A stretch of DNA of 64,000 bases from Gordonia amarae NBRC 15530. Lineage in GTDB: Bacteria; Actinomycetota; Actinomycetes; Mycobacteriales; Mycobacteriaceae. This document shows, one piece after another, positions 36,726 through 46,192 of the stretch. Every line of letters starts with the position of its first letter. The stretch's first letter is position 1. Position numbers and translations under genes: made by a program. The notes under the pieces are model-generated. The model had not been told where the DNA came from. It saw only the letters and a list, made by a program, of their open reading frames with translations, and made no database searches. Location of the stretch: assembly GCF_000241345.1 (NCBI RefSeq), contig NZ_BAED01000076.1, positions 1 to 64,000 on the forward strand. Reading direction: 5' to 3'.

Positions 36726-37946
36726 ATGAGCGAGCAACTGGGCGCCGAAGGTGCGGCCGGGCATTACGGCACGCGATCGGCGAGCCTGCGAGCGGGCGCC
36801 ATAGACACCGCCACCGCACTCGCGTCTGCCTTCGCGGCGGGCGCGAGTGCGCGCGATGCGGAACGGCGGCTGCCCGTCGACGAGATCGAACAACTGTCGG
36901 CGTCGGGACTGCTCGCGATCACGGTGCCACAAGAGTTCGGCGGTCCCGGTCTCGGGCCGTCGACGCTCGCGCGGGTGGTGGCGATCCTCGCCGCCGCCGA
37001 TCCGAGCATCGCCCAGATCCCGCAGAGCCACTTCACCTTCCTGGAGGCGCTGCGCCGAGCAGGTTCCGACGAGCTGAGATCGTGGGTCTACGGGCGGGTG
37101 CTCGACGGCGGCCGGCTGGCGAACGCGCAGAACGAACGCACCGGCAAGACCGTCACCGACGACTCGACGACGGTCACCGCCACCCCGGATGGGCTGCGGC
37201 TCAACGGAACCAAGTACTACTGCACCGGTGCCTACTTCGCGCACATCCTCGCGGTGCGGGCGGTGGTCGCCGACGAGACGGGTTCGCAACGAAAAGTGTT
37301 GGTGTACCTGCCCGTCGACACCCCCGGCATCGACATCGTCGACGACTGGGACGGTTTCGGGCAGCGTACCACCAGCAGCGGCACGGTCACGTTCACCGAC
37401 GTCGCCGTCGATGGTTCTGCGCTGCTGGACTTTTCGGGTCTGCTTGCCGAACCGTCGACGTACGGGGCCCGGGCGCAACTGGTACACGCCGCCATCGACG
37501 TCGGCATCGCCCGGGGCGCATTGCGGGCGGCGGCCGAGGTGGTCACCGCGGCCCGGCCCTGGTTCGAGTCCGGACTCGACCGCGCCGTCGACGACCCGTA
37601 CCTGATCGCGCAGGCCGGTGAGCTGGAACTGTCGGTGCGGGCGGCGGAATCGCTGCTGGAGACCGCGGCCCGGCGCATCGAGGACGCGGACGAACCGGAC
37701 GGCGTCGCCGAAGCATCCCTGGCCACGGCCGCGGCAAAAGTGGCGGCAGGCCGTGCAGCCAGAGACGCGGCGGCCCAGTTGTTCGACTTCGGCGGCACCC
37801 GCTCGGCGTCGGGCAAGGCCAACTGGTCCCGCTTCTGGCGCGACGCCCGCACCCACACCCTGCACGACCCCGAACGCTGGAAGGTCCACCACCTGGGCAA
37901 ATGGGCACTAGCCGGCCAACCACCCCCGTCCCACACCTCGCTGTAG
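36726..37946 (+). CDS. sfnB: SfnB-type acyl-CoA-dehydrogenase-like flavin enzyme
   Basis: This 406-residue protein has the acyl-CoA dehydrogenase fold. The N-terminal helical domain has EQLSASGLLAITVPQEFGGP, the middle beta domain has GLRLNGTKYYCTGAYFAH, and the C-terminal helices end FWRDARTHTLHDPERWKVHH. SfnB proteins accompany SfnG in dimethylsulfone use and may supply or recycle reduced flavin or oxidise a sulfur intermediate; the exact reaction is unsettled. It is only 10 bp from the remnant gene, so it is probably in the sfnG operon. Confidence 0.85.
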   Translation: MSEQLGAEGAAGHYGTRSASLRAGAIDTATALASAFAAGASARDAERRLPVDEIEQLSASGLLAITVPQEFGGPGLGPSTLARVVAILAAADPSIAQIPQSHFTFLEALRRAGSDELRSWVYGRVLDGGRLANAQNERTGKTVTDDSTTVTATPDGLRLNGTKYYCTGAYFAHILAVRAVVADETGSQRKVLVYLPVDTPGIDIVDDWDGFGQRTTSSGTVTFTDVAVDGSALLDFSGLLAEPSTYGARAQLVHAAIDVGIARGALRAAAEVVTAARPWFESGLDRAVDDPYLIAQAGELELSVRAAESLLETAARRIEDADEPDGVAEASLATAAAKVAAGRAARDAAAQLFDFGGTRSASGKANWSRFWRDARTHTLHDPERWKVHHLGKWALAGQPPPSHTSL

Positions 37947-38187
37947 CCGTGGGGTTCGGGACAGTGCCGTCGATAAGGGGGAGGAACGGTAGGCGGACAT
38001 TGCTTCGAGTGAGCGCCGATAGTTACCGGATCACTCAGGTCAGGCGTCCTTTCCAAGCCCCGGAACTCCGCCGCCGACTGTGCGTACGCTGCGTCTGTCT
38101 CCGGACGGGTAGTTCACTGCCTTCAATAGCGGAATTTCCGTTCCGAGTACGCCGGGTGGCTGGTCGCCAGTGCCACCGGCACCGTCG
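37947..38187. other. Gap between sfnB and the toxin-antitoxin module
   Basis: 241 bp between the convergent ends of sfnB (+) and the antitoxin (-). No gene, hairpin or repeat of note was seen. Confidence 0.4.
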
Positions 38188-38553
38188 TCAGACATTGGTG
38201 TCGAAGCTGTCGAGGTCAAGGGAGACTTCCATGCCGTCCTTCTCGACGACGATCCGTGGATGCTGGGCGCCTGCGGCGGCGAGATAGTCCCGCAGCGTTG
38301 ACAACAGCAGGTCGTGACGGCGTTCGATTTTCGACACGGCTGCCTGCTCGACGCCGAGTTCGCGGGCGACGTCGGTTTGAGTGAGGCGGCCTGCCTTGCG
38401 AATATCGGCGAGCGTCTGAACGTATACGCGGTCGGCGTGTGCGGTCGCCGCACGTACCTGTTTGACCTGTTCGGCGATCGCTGGATTTGCTGCCAACTGT
38501 TCGATGCGTTCATTGCCGGACCGAAAGGACCGACCCTTCCTGTGGTCAGTCAT
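38188..38553 (-). CDS. higA: XRE-type antitoxin (HigA-like)
   Basis: This 121-residue protein has a helix-turn-helix of the Cro/C1 type (about 48-100, with LADIRKAGRLTQTDVARELG and QAAVSKIERRHDLLLSTLRD) and a C-terminal beta tail. It lies downstream of and overlaps (8 bp) a RelE-like toxin gene, the toxin-first order of HigBA modules. It should bind the toxin and autoregulate the operon. The start MTDHRKGRSF was chosen over an upstream frame extension that is antisense-like to the toxin. Confidence 0.85.
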   Translation of the reverse strand: MTDHRKGRSFRSGNERIEQLAANPAIAEQVKQVRAATAHADRVYVQTLADIRKAGRLTQTDVARELGVEQAAVSKIERRHDLLLSTLRDYLAAAGAQHPRIVVEKDGMEVSLDLDSFDTNV

Positions 38554-38968
38554 CGCTGGTACCGCCTTCCGTCTCAGATATCCATCGATCGATTGCGGCG
38601 TCGGCGCGTGGACCGACGCTGCTGTAAAAGACATCGCCCATGCGAGCCTTGTCCGCAGCGAGCAGGGTCACCACCACGGTGTCGCTGTTCGGTGGGAACC
38701 AGCAGATCACCCGTACTGCCACGCCGGGGTCGTAGGGGTGCGCAGTGCGCCAGACCTGGTATCGGCGCGACTGCCGAACCCGTTTGAGTCCTGGCGTGTC
38801 CTCGGTCGGTGGGACCTCCAATGCCGCAAGGTCGGCCAATGCGGCCACCACGTGTGCCAGCACCTTTATCGAGTGCACGTCACCCGCGGTGACCTTCGCC
38901 TCGAGCCTGTCGAGATAGTCGAAGAACTCCTCCGGCATGTCGACGATCACACGAACAAGTATTCCCAA
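38546..38968 (-). CDS. higB: RelE/HigB-like toxin
   Basis: Up to 140 residues from a TTG; the ATG at 38938 (MPEEFFDYL) is a good alternative. The core GLKRVRQSRRYQVWRTAHPY, then VRVICWFPPNSDTVVVTLLA and GDVFYSSVGPRADAAIDRWI, has the basic, RelE-fold pattern of ribosome-dependent mRNA interferases. It precedes and overlaps its XRE antitoxin. The target and activation are not predictable. Confidence 0.82.
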   Translation of the reverse strand: MGILVRVIVDMPEEFFDYLDRLEAKVTAGDVHSIKVLAHVVAALADLAALEVPPTEDTPGLKRVRQSRRYQVWRTAHPYDPGVAVRVICWFPPNSDTVVVTLLAADKARMGDVFYSSVGPRADAAIDRWISETEGGTSDD

Positions 38969-39041
38969 GAAGGACTATTCCGTCAAGGGAGTGGTCGCGT
39001 GCCAGTCGTGCGGCGGGTTCGGGGCGTTAAACTGACCCGCG

Positions 39042-40157
39042 ATGAATACCCCGTCGAGAGTGCTGCTGCTGTGCTGGCGCGATACCGGACACCCGCAGGG
39101 CGGGGGCAGCGAACGCTACCTCGAAAGGGTCGGCACCGAACTCGCCTCCCGCGGGGTCGAGGTCACCCTGCTCACCGCGCGGTATCCGGGTTCGGTACGC
39201 CAGGAACGACGCGACGGTATCCGCATCATCCGGGCCGGTGGCAGGCTCGGCGTGTATCCGTCGGCGCTCGCGATCATCGCCGCCGGACGGCTCGGCGCCG
39301 GTCCGCTCGCCGGTTTCGATCCGGACCTGGTCGTCGACACTCAGAACGGGGTGCCGTTCTTCGCGACCACCGTCAGTGGCGCCCCGACCGTCGTCCTCGT
39401 GCATCACTGCCACCGCGAGCAGTGGCCGGTCGCCGGGCGGCTGCTCGGACATGTCGGCTGGTTCATCGAGTCGCGGCTCTCGCCATGGGTGCACCGCGAC
39501 AACCGGTACGTGACGGTGTCGCGGCCGTCGGCACGGGAACTGGCCGAACTGGGCGTAGACCCCGAACGGATCACCGTCATCCACAATGGCATCGACCCGG
39601 TGCCTGCCGACCTGCTCGCGCCGGTCGGCTCCCCGTCGACGGCCCGGCTGTGCGTGCTGTCGCGGCTCGTCCCGCACAAGCAGGTCGAACACGCCCTCGA
39701 TGTGGTCGCCGACCTGCGGCACACCCGCGACGACGTCCACCTCGACGTCATCGGCGGCGGCTGGTGGGACGGCAAACTGCGCGACCACGCCACCGAACTC
39801 GGCATCGACGCCTACGTGACCTTCCACGGTCACGTCGACGAACGCCGCAAACACCAGCTGCTCGCGGCCGCCGACGTCCACCTGATGCCCTCGCGCAAAG
39901 AAGGCTGGGGCCTGGCCGTCATCGAAGCCGCGCAGCACGGCGTACCCACCATCGGCTACCGCTCCTCGGTGGGCCTGGCCGAATCCATCACCCACGGCGA
40001 TACCGGCCTGCTCGTCGACAGTGTCGACGAACTCATCAGCGCCACAAGGAAACTCGTCGACGACCCGGCCGCCGCCCGGCGTCTCGGTGACAACGCCCGC
40101 CGCAAGGCAGCCGGATACTCCTGGTCATCAACAGCCGACGGCTTCGCCAAGTTGTGA
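39042..40157 (+). CDS. Glycosyltransferase family 4 (Rv0225-like)
   Basis: This 371-residue GT-B-fold retaining glycosyltransferase has an N-terminal glycine-rich loop (WRDTGHPQGGGSERYLERV), VIHNGIDPVPADLL, and a GT4 nucleotide-sugar domain with LSRLVPHKQVEHALD and the EGWGLAVIEAAQHGVP motif, whose Glu is the usual E-x7-E site. It probably adds a sugar to an envelope glycan or glycolipid. Position next to Rv0226c- and Rv0227c-like genes matches Rv0225. Confidence 0.92.
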   Translation: MNTPSRVLLLCWRDTGHPQGGGSERYLERVGTELASRGVEVTLLTARYPGSVRQERRDGIRIIRAGGRLGVYPSALAIIAAGRLGAGPLAGFDPDLVVDTQNGVPFFATTVSGAPTVVLVHHCHREQWPVAGRLLGHVGWFIESRLSPWVHRDNRYVTVSRPSARELAELGVDPERITVIHNGIDPVPADLLAPVGSPSTARLCVLSRLVPHKQVEHALDVVADLRHTRDDVHLDVIGGGWWDGKLRDHATELGIDAYVTFHGHVDERRKHQLLAAADVHLMPSRKEGWGLAVIEAAQHGVPTIGYRSSVGLAESITHGDTGLLVDSVDELISATRKLVDDPAAARRLGDNARRKAAGYSWSSTADGFAKL

Positions 40158-40189
40158 AACGGCTGGAACACGCGCCGGGCTTCAGTTGG

Positions 40190-41749
40190 TCAGTGACTGG
40201 GCAGGTGCCCGGCGAGACGCTGATGCCGGTCGGCGCTGGCCAGGTTGAGGCCGACGATCTCGACGGTCTTGCCTCTGCTCTCGTACTTGGTGGTCACGGC
40301 GTCGAGAGCGGCCACGGCCGACGCGTCCCAGATGTGTGAGCCGGACATGTCGATGACGACGTGGTCGGGGTCGCGGGTGTAGTCGAACTGGTACACGAGG
40401 TCGTTGCTGGAGGCGAAGAACAGCTCCCCGCGGACGGTGTAGGTGCGGACCCCGGTGTCCGGATCGTCGGCGGGTGTGACCTGCGCGAAGTGGGCGACCC
40501 GGCGCGCGAACGCGACCATCGCGGTCAGTGTCCCCACCACGACGCCGATGGCGAGGTTGCCGGTGGCGACCACCACAGCCACGGTCACGAGCATCACGAG
40601 GGTCTCGCTGCGCGGCATCCGGCGCAACGTCGACAGCCGGATGCTGTGCCAGTCGAAGGTGCCCACGGACACCATGATCATGATCGCCACCAGCGCCGCC
40701 ATCGGGATGTCACCGACGATGTCGCCCAGGCCGACCACCAGCACCAGCAGGAACACCCCGGCCAGGAACGTCGACAATCGGGTGCGCGCGCCCGACACCT
40801 TCACGTTGATCATCGTCTGGCCGATCATCGCGCACCCGCCCATGCCACCGAAGAAGCCGGTGATGATGTTGGCGCCGCCCTGTCCGCATGCCTCCCGGGA
40901 CTTGTCGGTGTGGGTGTCGGTGATGTCATCGACGAGTTTGGCGGTCATCAGCGACTCCATCAACCCCACCAATGCCATCGCGAACGCGTAGGGGGCGATG
41001 ATCTTCAGGGTGTCCACCGTCCACGGAATGTCGGGGAGTGTCGGCGTCGGAAGGCTGTCGGGTAGTTCGCCCTCATCACCGACGGTCGGCACACCCGAGT
41101 GGGTGAGCATGGTGAACGCGCTCAGCAGCAGCACCACGACGAGCGGCGCGGGGACGGCGGTGGTGATTTTGGGCAGCCCCCACACGATGAGGATGCCGAC
41201 GGCGATCAGCGGATACACCACCCAGCTCACGTGCCACATGTGGGTGAGCTGGGCCATGAAGATCAGGATCGCCAGCGAATTGACGAACCCCACCATCACC
41301 GACCGCGGTATGAACCGCATCAGCTTGGCCACCCCGGCCAGTCCGAGTGCCACCTGGAAGATGCCGGCCAGGATGACCGTCGCGATGAGGTAGTCGAGGC
41401 CGTGATCGCGGACCACAGGCGCGACGACGAGCGCGACGGCGCCGGTCGCGGCCGAGATCATCGCGGGACGGCCGCCGAGGAACGAGATCGACACGGCCAT
41501 CGTGGCGGCGGCGAACAACCCCACCCGGGGGTCGACGCCGGCGAGGACGGAGAACGAGATCGCCTCCGGGATCAGTGCCAGCGCCACCACCAGGCCGGCG
41601 AGCACCTCGGTGCGCAGCCTGGCGGGGGAGCGCAGCGCCTGCCGCACGGTGATCAATTGGCCATCTGGGATCAACTGTCCATCCGCTGAGGTGGGCCGCT
41701 GGTCCTCTCCCGGAGCCGGGCGACGGTTGGGCAGACGGAAGCGGGACAT
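40190..41749 (-). CDS. SulP-family anion transporter with STAS domain
   Basis: This 519-residue protein has about 10-12 membrane helices carrying the SulP motifs VLAGLVVALALIPEAISFSV and ITGFFGGMGGCAMIGQTMIN, then a C-terminal STAS domain (about 425-505, VVIDMSGSHIWDASAVAALD). It imports sulfate, bicarbonate or another inorganic anion. Given the sulfur genes nearby sulfate is possible, but bicarbonate is equally likely for this branch. Two QLI repeats precede the first helix. Confidence 0.92.
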   Translation of the reverse strand: MSRFRLPNRRPAPGEDQRPTSADGQLIPDGQLITVRQALRSPARLRTEVLAGLVVALALIPEAISFSVLAGVDPRVGLFAAATMAVSISFLGGRPAMISAATGAVALVVAPVVRDHGLDYLIATVILAGIFQVALGLAGVAKLMRFIPRSVMVGFVNSLAILIFMAQLTHMWHVSWVVYPLIAVGILIVWGLPKITTAVPAPLVVVLLLSAFTMLTHSGVPTVGDEGELPDSLPTPTLPDIPWTVDTLKIIAPYAFAMALVGLMESLMTAKLVDDITDTHTDKSREACGQGGANIITGFFGGMGGCAMIGQTMINVKVSGARTRLSTFLAGVFLLVLVVGLGDIVGDIPMAALVAIMIMVSVGTFDWHSIRLSTLRRMPRSETLVMLVTVAVVVATGNLAIGVVVGTLTAMVAFARRVAHFAQVTPADDPDTGVRTYTVRGELFFASSNDLVYQFDYTRDPDHVVIDMSGSHIWDASAVAALDAVTTKYESRGKTVEIVGLNLASADRHQRLAGHLPSH

Positions 41750-41779
41750 GCCGGGTGCTCCTGGTTCGGGCCCAGTCGA

Positions 41780-41824
41780 TTCGGGCGCAGTGGGTTCGGG
41801 CGCAGTGGGTTCGGGCGCGGTGGG
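41780..41824. repeat. 15-bp tandem repeat, three copies, upstream of the SulP gene
   Basis: TTCGGGCGCAGTGGG occurs three times in tandem at 41780, 41795 and 41810 (one base differs in the third), with partial copies on both sides. It lies in the 239-bp gap between the SulP start and the next gene's end, where a promoter should be. Confidence 0.85.
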
Positions 41825-41988
41825 TTCGGTCTCGGCGGCCGGCGGTGATGCGCCGCCGCGGGCGGGTCATGCCTTGCTGCCGGCCTCGCGTTCGTCGTGA
41901 CCGTGTCGATCGGACATGAACGCGGTGGTCAGACATGAAAACGAGGTGTGCGACCCGCACCGCAGCGCGCATCAGTACCGGCGGAAGA

Positions 41989-43722
41989 CTACTCGGCCGT
42001 CACCGGCGGGTTCAACTCGCCGAACCGGCGGCCGGATCGGGTGGCGCGGCTCCGGCCCGCGGCGACAATGGCACCGGTGACGATCGTGGCCAGCCACAGC
42101 AGATGGGCGGCCCACGCGGCGGCGCGGATCCCCGACCCGGCACCGGTGTCGCGGATCTCGCCGGGGATGCGGACAACCGTCATATCACTGTGAGTCATCA
42201 CGGGCGTGATCGTCCGGAGCAGCGCCGGGATGTCGTGGCCTTCGACGATCACCCAGCCGACGCCGAGTTCGGCGAGCCGGCGCGGGTCGCCCCCGGCTCG
42301 GAGAGCGGCGTCGATATCGGCGCCGCGACCGGACGGTGGATCGACGGCCACGTCATCGACGGTCAGTGCCCCGGCGTCGACGACCGATGCCCGCACCATC
42401 CGCGGCAGCGGATCGAGCGACGGGGTGCCGGTGAACGAGAACCGCCGGATCTGGCCCGGCGGAGAGATCGCCACCATGCCGTGATCGGCTGTGATGACCT
42501 GTGCCGCCTGCCGGAACGAATCCGGGAGCGCGACGGTGCGGAGGGACCCGCCGACACCCCACGCGAGATCGGGCAGTGGTGCGACCACCAGCAACAGCCC
42601 GGCGGCGACCGCGAAACCCGCAGGTACCCAACGCCGTAGGGCGCCCACCGCCGCACACGCGGCGATCGCGTAGAACGGCACGGCGAGCGCCACGTACTTC
42701 TGGGTGTCGCGCACCAGTCCCGCGCCGGGAACGGACTCGACGAGCCGGCTGAGCACGGACTCACCGGGCCCGGTCGCCGCTGCGGCCACCGCGACCAGTG
42801 CCACGACGGCACACCCGGCGAAAACGGCCCAGACCGGCGAATCCCGGTGGTGCCGCCACAATTCGACGACCCCGACAATCGCCACCACCACAAATGCCGC
42901 GGTGGCGACCCCCGCCCACCACACGCCGCGGCTCCCCGGCACCGCGTCGGCGTTCCAGATGCCACCCAGCCCGGCAGCGGTGCCCAGGCCCCCGAGCCCC
43001 GGTTCGGCCCGCATCCCGAACGCCTCGACCCCGGCTCCCGACGACGTGGTCGTCGCACCCCCCACCAGCGATGCCACCAGCCACGGCAGCGCCCCCACCA
43101 CCCACGCCGACGCGATGGCGAGGCCCCGGTGACCCGAGACACCTGACGCCACCACGGCCACAACCGCTACAACAGCCCCGAGAACCGAACCCGACGGCGT
43201 GAACCCCGCCCACGCGAACAGCGTCGCGAGAACAACCCAACCGCGCCACCCGTTCGGCCTGTCGAGGACGGTGACGATCAGCCACCCGAGCGCCGCGTAC
43301 GACACCAGCAGACTCCAGTGCCCCTGCAGAAGACGTTCGGCTACAAACGGATTCCACACCGCAACCACGGCAGCGACACAAGCCCCGGCATGCCCGGACC
43401 CCGGCACGACCCGGGCGGCCAGCCGCCCGAACCCCACCCCGGCCAGCACCAGTCCGACCGCGAGCAGGGTGACCACCACGATCCCGCCGTCGACGACAGG
43501 CGTCAGCACCGCGAGCAGCCAGTCCTGCGGAACCGACCGCGCCGGAACACCTCCCACTCCGAGCGCGGTATCGGTGACATACGAACGTGGCGTCGACACC
43601 GCATCCCGGTACAGCAGATACCTTCCGCCGCCGAGGGACCGTAGCATCGGACCCAGGATCACGACGGCCAGGACGGTGCTGATCGCGTACAGCTTCAGCA
43701 GCAGCGAACGGTCCGTCGGCAT
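41989..43722 (-). CDS. Polytopic membrane protein (Rv0226c-like)
   Basis: About 577 residues, with a dozen or so predicted helices up to about residue 430, then an extracytoplasmic domain and a last helix near the C-terminus. MPTDRSLLLKLYAISTVLAV starts the protein, and RDAVSTPRSYVTDTALGVGG follows the first helix, with acidic residues in that loop as in GT-C-type glycosyltransferases. Rv0226c occupies the same position and is of unknown function. A role in envelope glycan assembly is inferred from the neighbours. Confidence 0.82.
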   Translation of the reverse strand: MPTDRSLLLKLYAISTVLAVVILGPMLRSLGGGRYLLYRDAVSTPRSYVTDTALGVGGVPARSVPQDWLLAVLTPVVDGGIVVVTLLAVGLVLAGVGFGRLAARVVPGSGHAGACVAAVVAVWNPFVAERLLQGHWSLLVSYAALGWLIVTVLDRPNGWRGWVVLATLFAWAGFTPSGSVLGAVVAVVAVVASGVSGHRGLAIASAWVVGALPWLVASLVGGATTTSSGAGVEAFGMRAEPGLGGLGTAAGLGGIWNADAVPGSRGVWWAGVATAAFVVVAIVGVVELWRHHRDSPVWAVFAGCAVVALVAVAAAATGPGESVLSRLVESVPGAGLVRDTQKYVALAVPFYAIAACAAVGALRRWVPAGFAVAAGLLLVVAPLPDLAWGVGGSLRTVALPDSFRQAAQVITADHGMVAISPPGQIRRFSFTGTPSLDPLPRMVRASVVDAGALTVDDVAVDPPSGRGADIDAALRAGGDPRRLAELGVGWVIVEGHDIPALLRTITPVMTHSDMTVVRIPGEIRDTGAGSGIRAAAWAAHLLWLATIVTGAIVAAGRSRATRSGRRFGELNPPVTAE

Positions 43723-43738
43723 GGATGCAGTGAAAAGC

Positions 43739-44665
43739 TCAGTGGTGGAAGGTATCCGACGGAGCGGGCGGATGGCCCGGCTCGACGTCGTCGAACTCGG
43801 AGGTGGTGATCCCGTACGAGCGGGCCAGTTCGAGGATCTTGGTGGCGCGGGCGATGCGCGGCAGGTCCGAGCCGTTGCGGATCTCCCCGCCGTCGGCCTC
43901 GAACTCGGCGAAGAACTCACGCGCCCAGCTGATCTCGTCCTGCGACGGCGACAGGCCCTCGTTCACGAGGTGGCACTGGTCGGGGGTGAGGCAGATCTTG
44001 CCGGTCATGCCGAACTCGACGCTGACGGCGGTGGCCTCGCTGAGTTTCAGCGAGCTCGACCCGACTGTCGGACCGTCGATGGCCGACGGCAGGTGTGCGG
44101 CCTTCGCGGCGATGGTGAACCGCGACCGCGCGTACGCGAGGGTGAGCGGATCACCGCCGAAGCCGGTGTCGCGACGGAAGTCGCCGATGCCGAACGCCAG
44201 CCGGAAGGTGTTCTTCGACGACGCGATCTCGCTGATCCGTTCCAGCCCGCGGGCCGTCTCGACGAGCGCGACGATCGGCACGTTCGGCAGCCGCGCCGCG
44301 GTCTCGGTGACATGATCGGGGGATTCGACCATCGCCAGCATCACCCCGCCGACGGGCACGGTCGCGAGGGCGGCGAGGTCGTCGGCCCACCACGGGGTGC
44401 CGAAACCGTTGACCCGCACCCAGTCACCCTTGCCCTCGTCGGAGGAGAGCCAGCGCACCACATTGTCGCGTGCGGACAGTTTGTCCTTGGGGGCGACGGC
44501 GTCCTCGATGTCGAGGACGACGATGTCGGCGCGCGAGAGCCCCGCCGGCGCGAACTTCCCGTACTGAGCACCGTTGACGAGCAGCCAGCTCCGCGCGAGC
44601 ACCGGGTCGATCCGGAACCCGGGTTCGCTCGCGTCGATCTCTGTGGTCGTGGGCTGGTCGTACAT
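43739..44665 (-). CDS. HpcH/HpaI (CitE-like) CoA-ester lyase
   Basis: This 308-residue TIM-barrel lyase of the CitE-like group has VLARSWLLVNGAQYGKFAPA, DIVVLDIEDAVAPKDKLSAR, VRVNGFGTPWWADDLAALAT and LVETARGLERISEI. The Arg, Glu and Asp positions are those that hold the metal and CoA thioester. The substrate is unknown; citramalyl- or malyl-CoA are common for relatives. It lies 16 bp from the membrane protein on the same strand, but a shared role is not obvious. Confidence 0.88.
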   Translation of the reverse strand: MYDQPTTTEIDASEPGFRIDPVLARSWLLVNGAQYGKFAPAGLSRADIVVLDIEDAVAPKDKLSARDNVVRWLSSDEGKGDWVRVNGFGTPWWADDLAALATVPVGGVMLAMVESPDHVTETAARLPNVPIVALVETARGLERISEIASSKNTFRLAFGIGDFRRDTGFGGDPLTLAYARSRFTIAAKAAHLPSAIDGPTVGSSSLKLSEATAVSVEFGMTGKICLTPDQCHLVNEGLSPSQDEISWAREFFAEFEADGGEIRNGSDLPRIARATKILELARSYGITTSEFDDVEPGHPPAPSDTFHH

Positions 44666-44887
44666 CGGGGCCTTTCCTTCGGTAAGCCTCCATCGTCGCC
44701 CATCGGGCACACGCCCCGCAAAACCATGCACCGACTCCGGCTGCGTTCGGGGTGGTCGCGCCAGGTCCCGGCGACGTGCACGCATGAAGTGACCGGCTCC
44801 TTCGCGACGATCAGCACTCACAGCGTGGACCGGCGATATCGGTACCGCTCCGCCCCGGACAGATCCACCACTGACAAACTGGAGGCC

Positions 44888-46150
44888 ATGTCCGACACCT
44901 CCCAGCGCAGCATCGCGGCCTCGGTGGGTCTGGTGACGGCGGGTTCGATGGTGGCCAATATCTGCGCCTATCTCGTGCACGTTCCGGCCGGCCGCTGGCT
45001 GGGGGCGTCGGCGTACGGCGAGTTCGCGGTGCTGATGGCGGCGATGCTGGTGTTGGCGGTGCCCGCGCTCGCGCTGCAGGCGGTGGTGGCCCGCGACATG
45101 GTGCACGGACGTCCGGTGCGCGCGCTGATCCGGTTGACGATGCTGGTCACCGCGGTGGTCGCGGCGCTGATGGTGCCGGCGGTACCGCTGTTCATGTGGC
45201 TTGCCGACACCGGTGTCGCGACAACGGTCGCGGGTCTTGCCGCGGCCCCCGTCCTGGTGCTGATCGCGGGGGCACAGGGCGTACTGCAGGGTGGCCGGGC
45301 GTTCCCGGCGCTGGCCACGGTGCTGGCCGGGGTCGGTGTGCTGCGGTCGGTGCCGGTGGTGGTCGCCCTCGCGTGCGGAGGCGGGGCGGGCACGGGCCTG
45401 GCGGCCGGAACCGCGGGCGCGATCGCCGCGGCGGGTGCGGCCTGGCTCATGGTCGGTTCGGGTCTCCTGCGGGAATCGCACCCGGGCGAAGCGGCCTCCG
45501 GCGCCGGCGCACTCAGCGTGATCCGGGCATCGCAGGTGCAGTTCGTGCTGGTGGTGGCGGTATCCCTGGACCTGCTGGTCTCCCGGGGAGTCCTTGGTGC
45601 CGACGACGCGGGCGTGTACGCGCTCGGCGCCGTCGCCACCAAGGCCGCGTTCTGGTTGCCGCAGGCCATCGGCGTCGTCGTCTATCCGGCGCTGGCCGAC
45701 CCGACCACCTCGCGCCGGTCGCTGGGACATGCGGTGCGGGTGGTGGCGCTGGTGGGGGCGGTGCTCACCGTCGGCGCGGGGTGCGCCGGTCCGCTGGTGC
45801 CGCTGGTGTTCTCCGACGACTACCGCCCGCTCGTGCCGATCCTGTGGATCTTCGCGTTCACCGGGTCGACGCTGGCGGTGCTGCAGGTGACACTGCTGTG
45901 GGCCATTGCCCGCGACCGCACCCGCGTGGCGGTGTTCACGTGGGCGGCGCTCGCCGTCGAGGGCACGCTCATCCTCGCTGTCGCCGACTCCGTGCTGAGT
46001 CTGGCGCTGGTGGCGACGTCGGCGGCGGCCGCCGCGACCGGAGCCACGGTCCTGTGGGTGTGGCGGGCACATCTGGAGACGACGGGACCGGCCGCCCCGG
46101 GCGCCGCCGAGGACAGTGCTGTGGCAGCGGAAACAGTCGCCGACCAGTAG
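44888..46150 (+). CDS. Polysaccharide flippase-like protein (MATE/Wzx superfamily)
   Basis: This 420-residue integral membrane protein has about 12 helices and starts GLVTAGSMVANICAYLVHVP with LGASAYGEFAVL, typical of oligosaccharide flippases (Wzx/MATE type). The C-terminal tail is short and acidic. GGAGG at 44881 sets the start. It probably moves a lipid-linked glycan or lipid across the membrane, fitting the glycosyltransferase and AftD-like neighbours. Confidence 0.82.
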   Translation: MSDTSQRSIAASVGLVTAGSMVANICAYLVHVPAGRWLGASAYGEFAVLMAAMLVLAVPALALQAVVARDMVHGRPVRALIRLTMLVTAVVAALMVPAVPLFMWLADTGVATTVAGLAAAPVLVLIAGAQGVLQGGRAFPALATVLAGVGVLRSVPVVVALACGGGAGTGLAAGTAGAIAAAGAAWLMVGSGLLRESHPGEAASGAGALSVIRASQVQFVLVVAVSLDLLVSRGVLGADDAGVYALGAVATKAAFWLPQAIGVVVYPALADPTTSRRSLGHAVRVVALVGAVLTVGAGCAGPLVPLVFSDDYRPLVPILWIFAFTGSTLAVLQVTLLWAIARDRTRVAVFTWAALAVEGTLILAVADSVLSLALVATSAAAAATGATVLWVWRAHLETTGPAAPGAAEDSAVAAETVADQ

Positions 46151-46192
46151 GAAAGCCTTTCCGGCGGACTTGTGCTGGTCGCCGTCGATCGG

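Noticed and set aside
44666..46072. Upstream extension of the CitE-like lyase frame
   Set aside because: It runs antisense through the flippase gene and is Arg/Gly/His-rich without domain character.
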